NCBI RefSeq assembly: GCF_003634615.1
Contig: NZ_RBKX01000001.1
Coordinates: forward strand, 2,852,001-2,916,000
Source: Flavobacterium sp. 102
Lineage (GTDB): Bacteria; Bacteroidota; Bacteroidia; Flavobacteriales; Flavobacteriaceae
Length of the DNA stretch: 64,000 bases
Direction of reading: 5' to 3'
Part shown: piece by piece, positions 63,418 to 64,000 of the stretch
How the letters are laid out: the number at the start of each line of letters is the position of its first letter
How positions within the stretch are numbered: position 1 is the stretch's first letter
Translations under genes and position numbers: made by a program
The notes under the pieces: model-generated
What the model saw: only the letters and a program-made list of their open reading frames with translations
What the model was told of the DNA's origin: nothing
Databases searched by the model: none

Positions 63418-64000
63418 ATGAAACTGCTGAGTAACATAATACTTAAAAACATATCGAAGACAAATCTGTTGTTGTTCTTTATTCTTTTGGCGACCAGTAT
63501 TCAAGCACAAGAATTAGCTCTTAACCAAGGAAAAATAAATCAAAAACAGTATTACGAAGAAATCGACTTTGAAATCGTTAATGACAAAATCATCATTCCG
63601 GTAACTATTAATAACAAAACATACAAATTTCTTTTGGATACGGGAGCTCCAAATTTAATTACCAAACGCTTACTAAACGAAATCAGCACAGAAAACCTAA
63701 AAAAAATCCCTGTTTATGATGCCAACAATCAAGTAGACACACTTGAAATGGTTGCCATTAAATCGATTAAATTAAAAAACCTAAACTTTGAAAACAACGT
63801 GGTTTTAACCACCGACTTGGACAATCATTTTATTCTAAAATGTTATAAAATTGATGGGTTTATTGGAAGTAATTTGTTCAAAAATTCAATTCTAAAGATA
63901 AGTCTTAAAAATAAAAAAATTACCATTACTGATAACATTAAGAAGCTACAACTCAAATCAAAACCAAGCAACTTAACATTATTTGGTGACCAAAAATCGC
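63418..64000 (+). CDS. Retropepsin-like aspartyl protease (5' part, runs off window)
   Basis: 194 codons visible. Signal peptide about residues 1-31, then 'NKTYKFLLDTGAPNLITKRL' with the catalytic Asp-Thr-Gly and later 'KIDGFIGSNLF', typical of bacterial retropepsin-like exported proteases. Starts 4 bp after the preceding stop. C-terminus outside the window. Confidence 0.8.
   Translation, partial: MKLLSNIILKNISKTNLLLFFILLATSIQAQELALNQGKINQKQYYEEIDFEIVNDKIIIPVTINNKTYKFLLDTGAPNLITKRLLNEISTENLKKIPVYDANNQVDTLEMVAIKSIKLKNLNFENNVVLTTDLDNHFILKCYKIDGFIGSNLFKNSILKISLKNKKITITDNIKKLQLKSKPSNLTLFGDQKS

Noticed and set aside
1..64000. tRNA, rRNA, riboswitch or prophage genes
   Set aside because: None seen; no tRNA-like cloverleaf, rRNA segment or phage structural gene was recognised on reading both strands.

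Overview
Low-GC sequence, Bacteroidetes-type promoter elements (TAnnTTTG), weak or absent Shine-Dalgarno signals and many family matches point to a flavobacterium (Flavobacterium or close relative). The window splits into two very different parts: an accessory gene-cassette array (1 to about 44.2 kb) and an ordinary chromosomal catabolic region (about 44.2 to 64 kb).

Part A, 1-44186: a large integron-type cassette array. I count 65 attC-like sites of about 130 bp. Each begins ...AAC at the end of one cassette and ends GTT... at the start of the next. They delimit 64 complete cassettes (called C1-C64 here), a partial one at the left edge (C0), and a decayed terminal one (C65). Nearly all genes are small (70-310 aa), mostly unrecognised, read left to right, and often carry signal peptides, lipoboxes or membrane segments. 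Eighteen cassettes have no convincing gene and fall into a few recurrent families (NC1-NC5). Several gene cassettes are present in 2-3 near-identical copies whose identity stops exactly at the GTT junctions. No integrase gene is in the window. The array polarity and the decayed right end suggest it lies to the left of base 1.

The most unusual structural signal is in the cassette ends. The first 11-18 bp of each cassette are complementary to its own last 11-18 bp, with a cassette-specific sequence, yet in all 46 distinct cassettes compared by eye one position (usually the 11th from the G of GTT) is A at the start and C at the end. That is an A.C mismatch on the top strand but a G.T wobble on the bottom strand, the strand integron integrases recombine.

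Three copies of one IS110-family element (one frameshifted) sit at the same point of attC sites of one sequence class. The 5' noncoding region of the element folds into two hairpins whose loops match the attC target and the element's own end, as expected of a bridge RNA programmed for attC. Cassette C48 carries a reverse-oriented three-gene operon: an ADP-ribosyltransferase-like protein, a small protein, and a SecB-like chaperone. This looks like a toxin-antitoxin-chaperone system. Other recognisable cassette cargo: a PD-(D/E)XK-like nuclease with a partner gene, an Imm27-family immunity protein, HEPN-like proteins, STM3941-like and DUF4304-like proteins.

Part B, 44.2-64 kb: DUF389 membrane protein; a MarR regulator followed by a fatty-acid beta-oxidation set (hydroxyacyl-CoA dehydrogenase/enoyl-CoA hydratase, thiolase, acyl-CoA dehydrogenase) ending in a clear terminator; three small conserved genes (DUF4256, DUF2238, YdeI/DUF1905); then an aromatic-acid catabolic cluster: flavin reductase-like protein, two-domain aminobenzoyl/salicylyl-CoA-type flavin monooxygenase-reductase, benzoate-CoA-type ligase, GltB-like FMN protein, 4HBT thioesterase, nitrilase, gentisate 1,2-dioxygenase-like cupin. 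The genes fit CoA-dependent hydroxylation of anthranilate or salicylate followed by ring cleavage. A small membrane protein and the start of a retropepsin-like aspartyl protease end the window.
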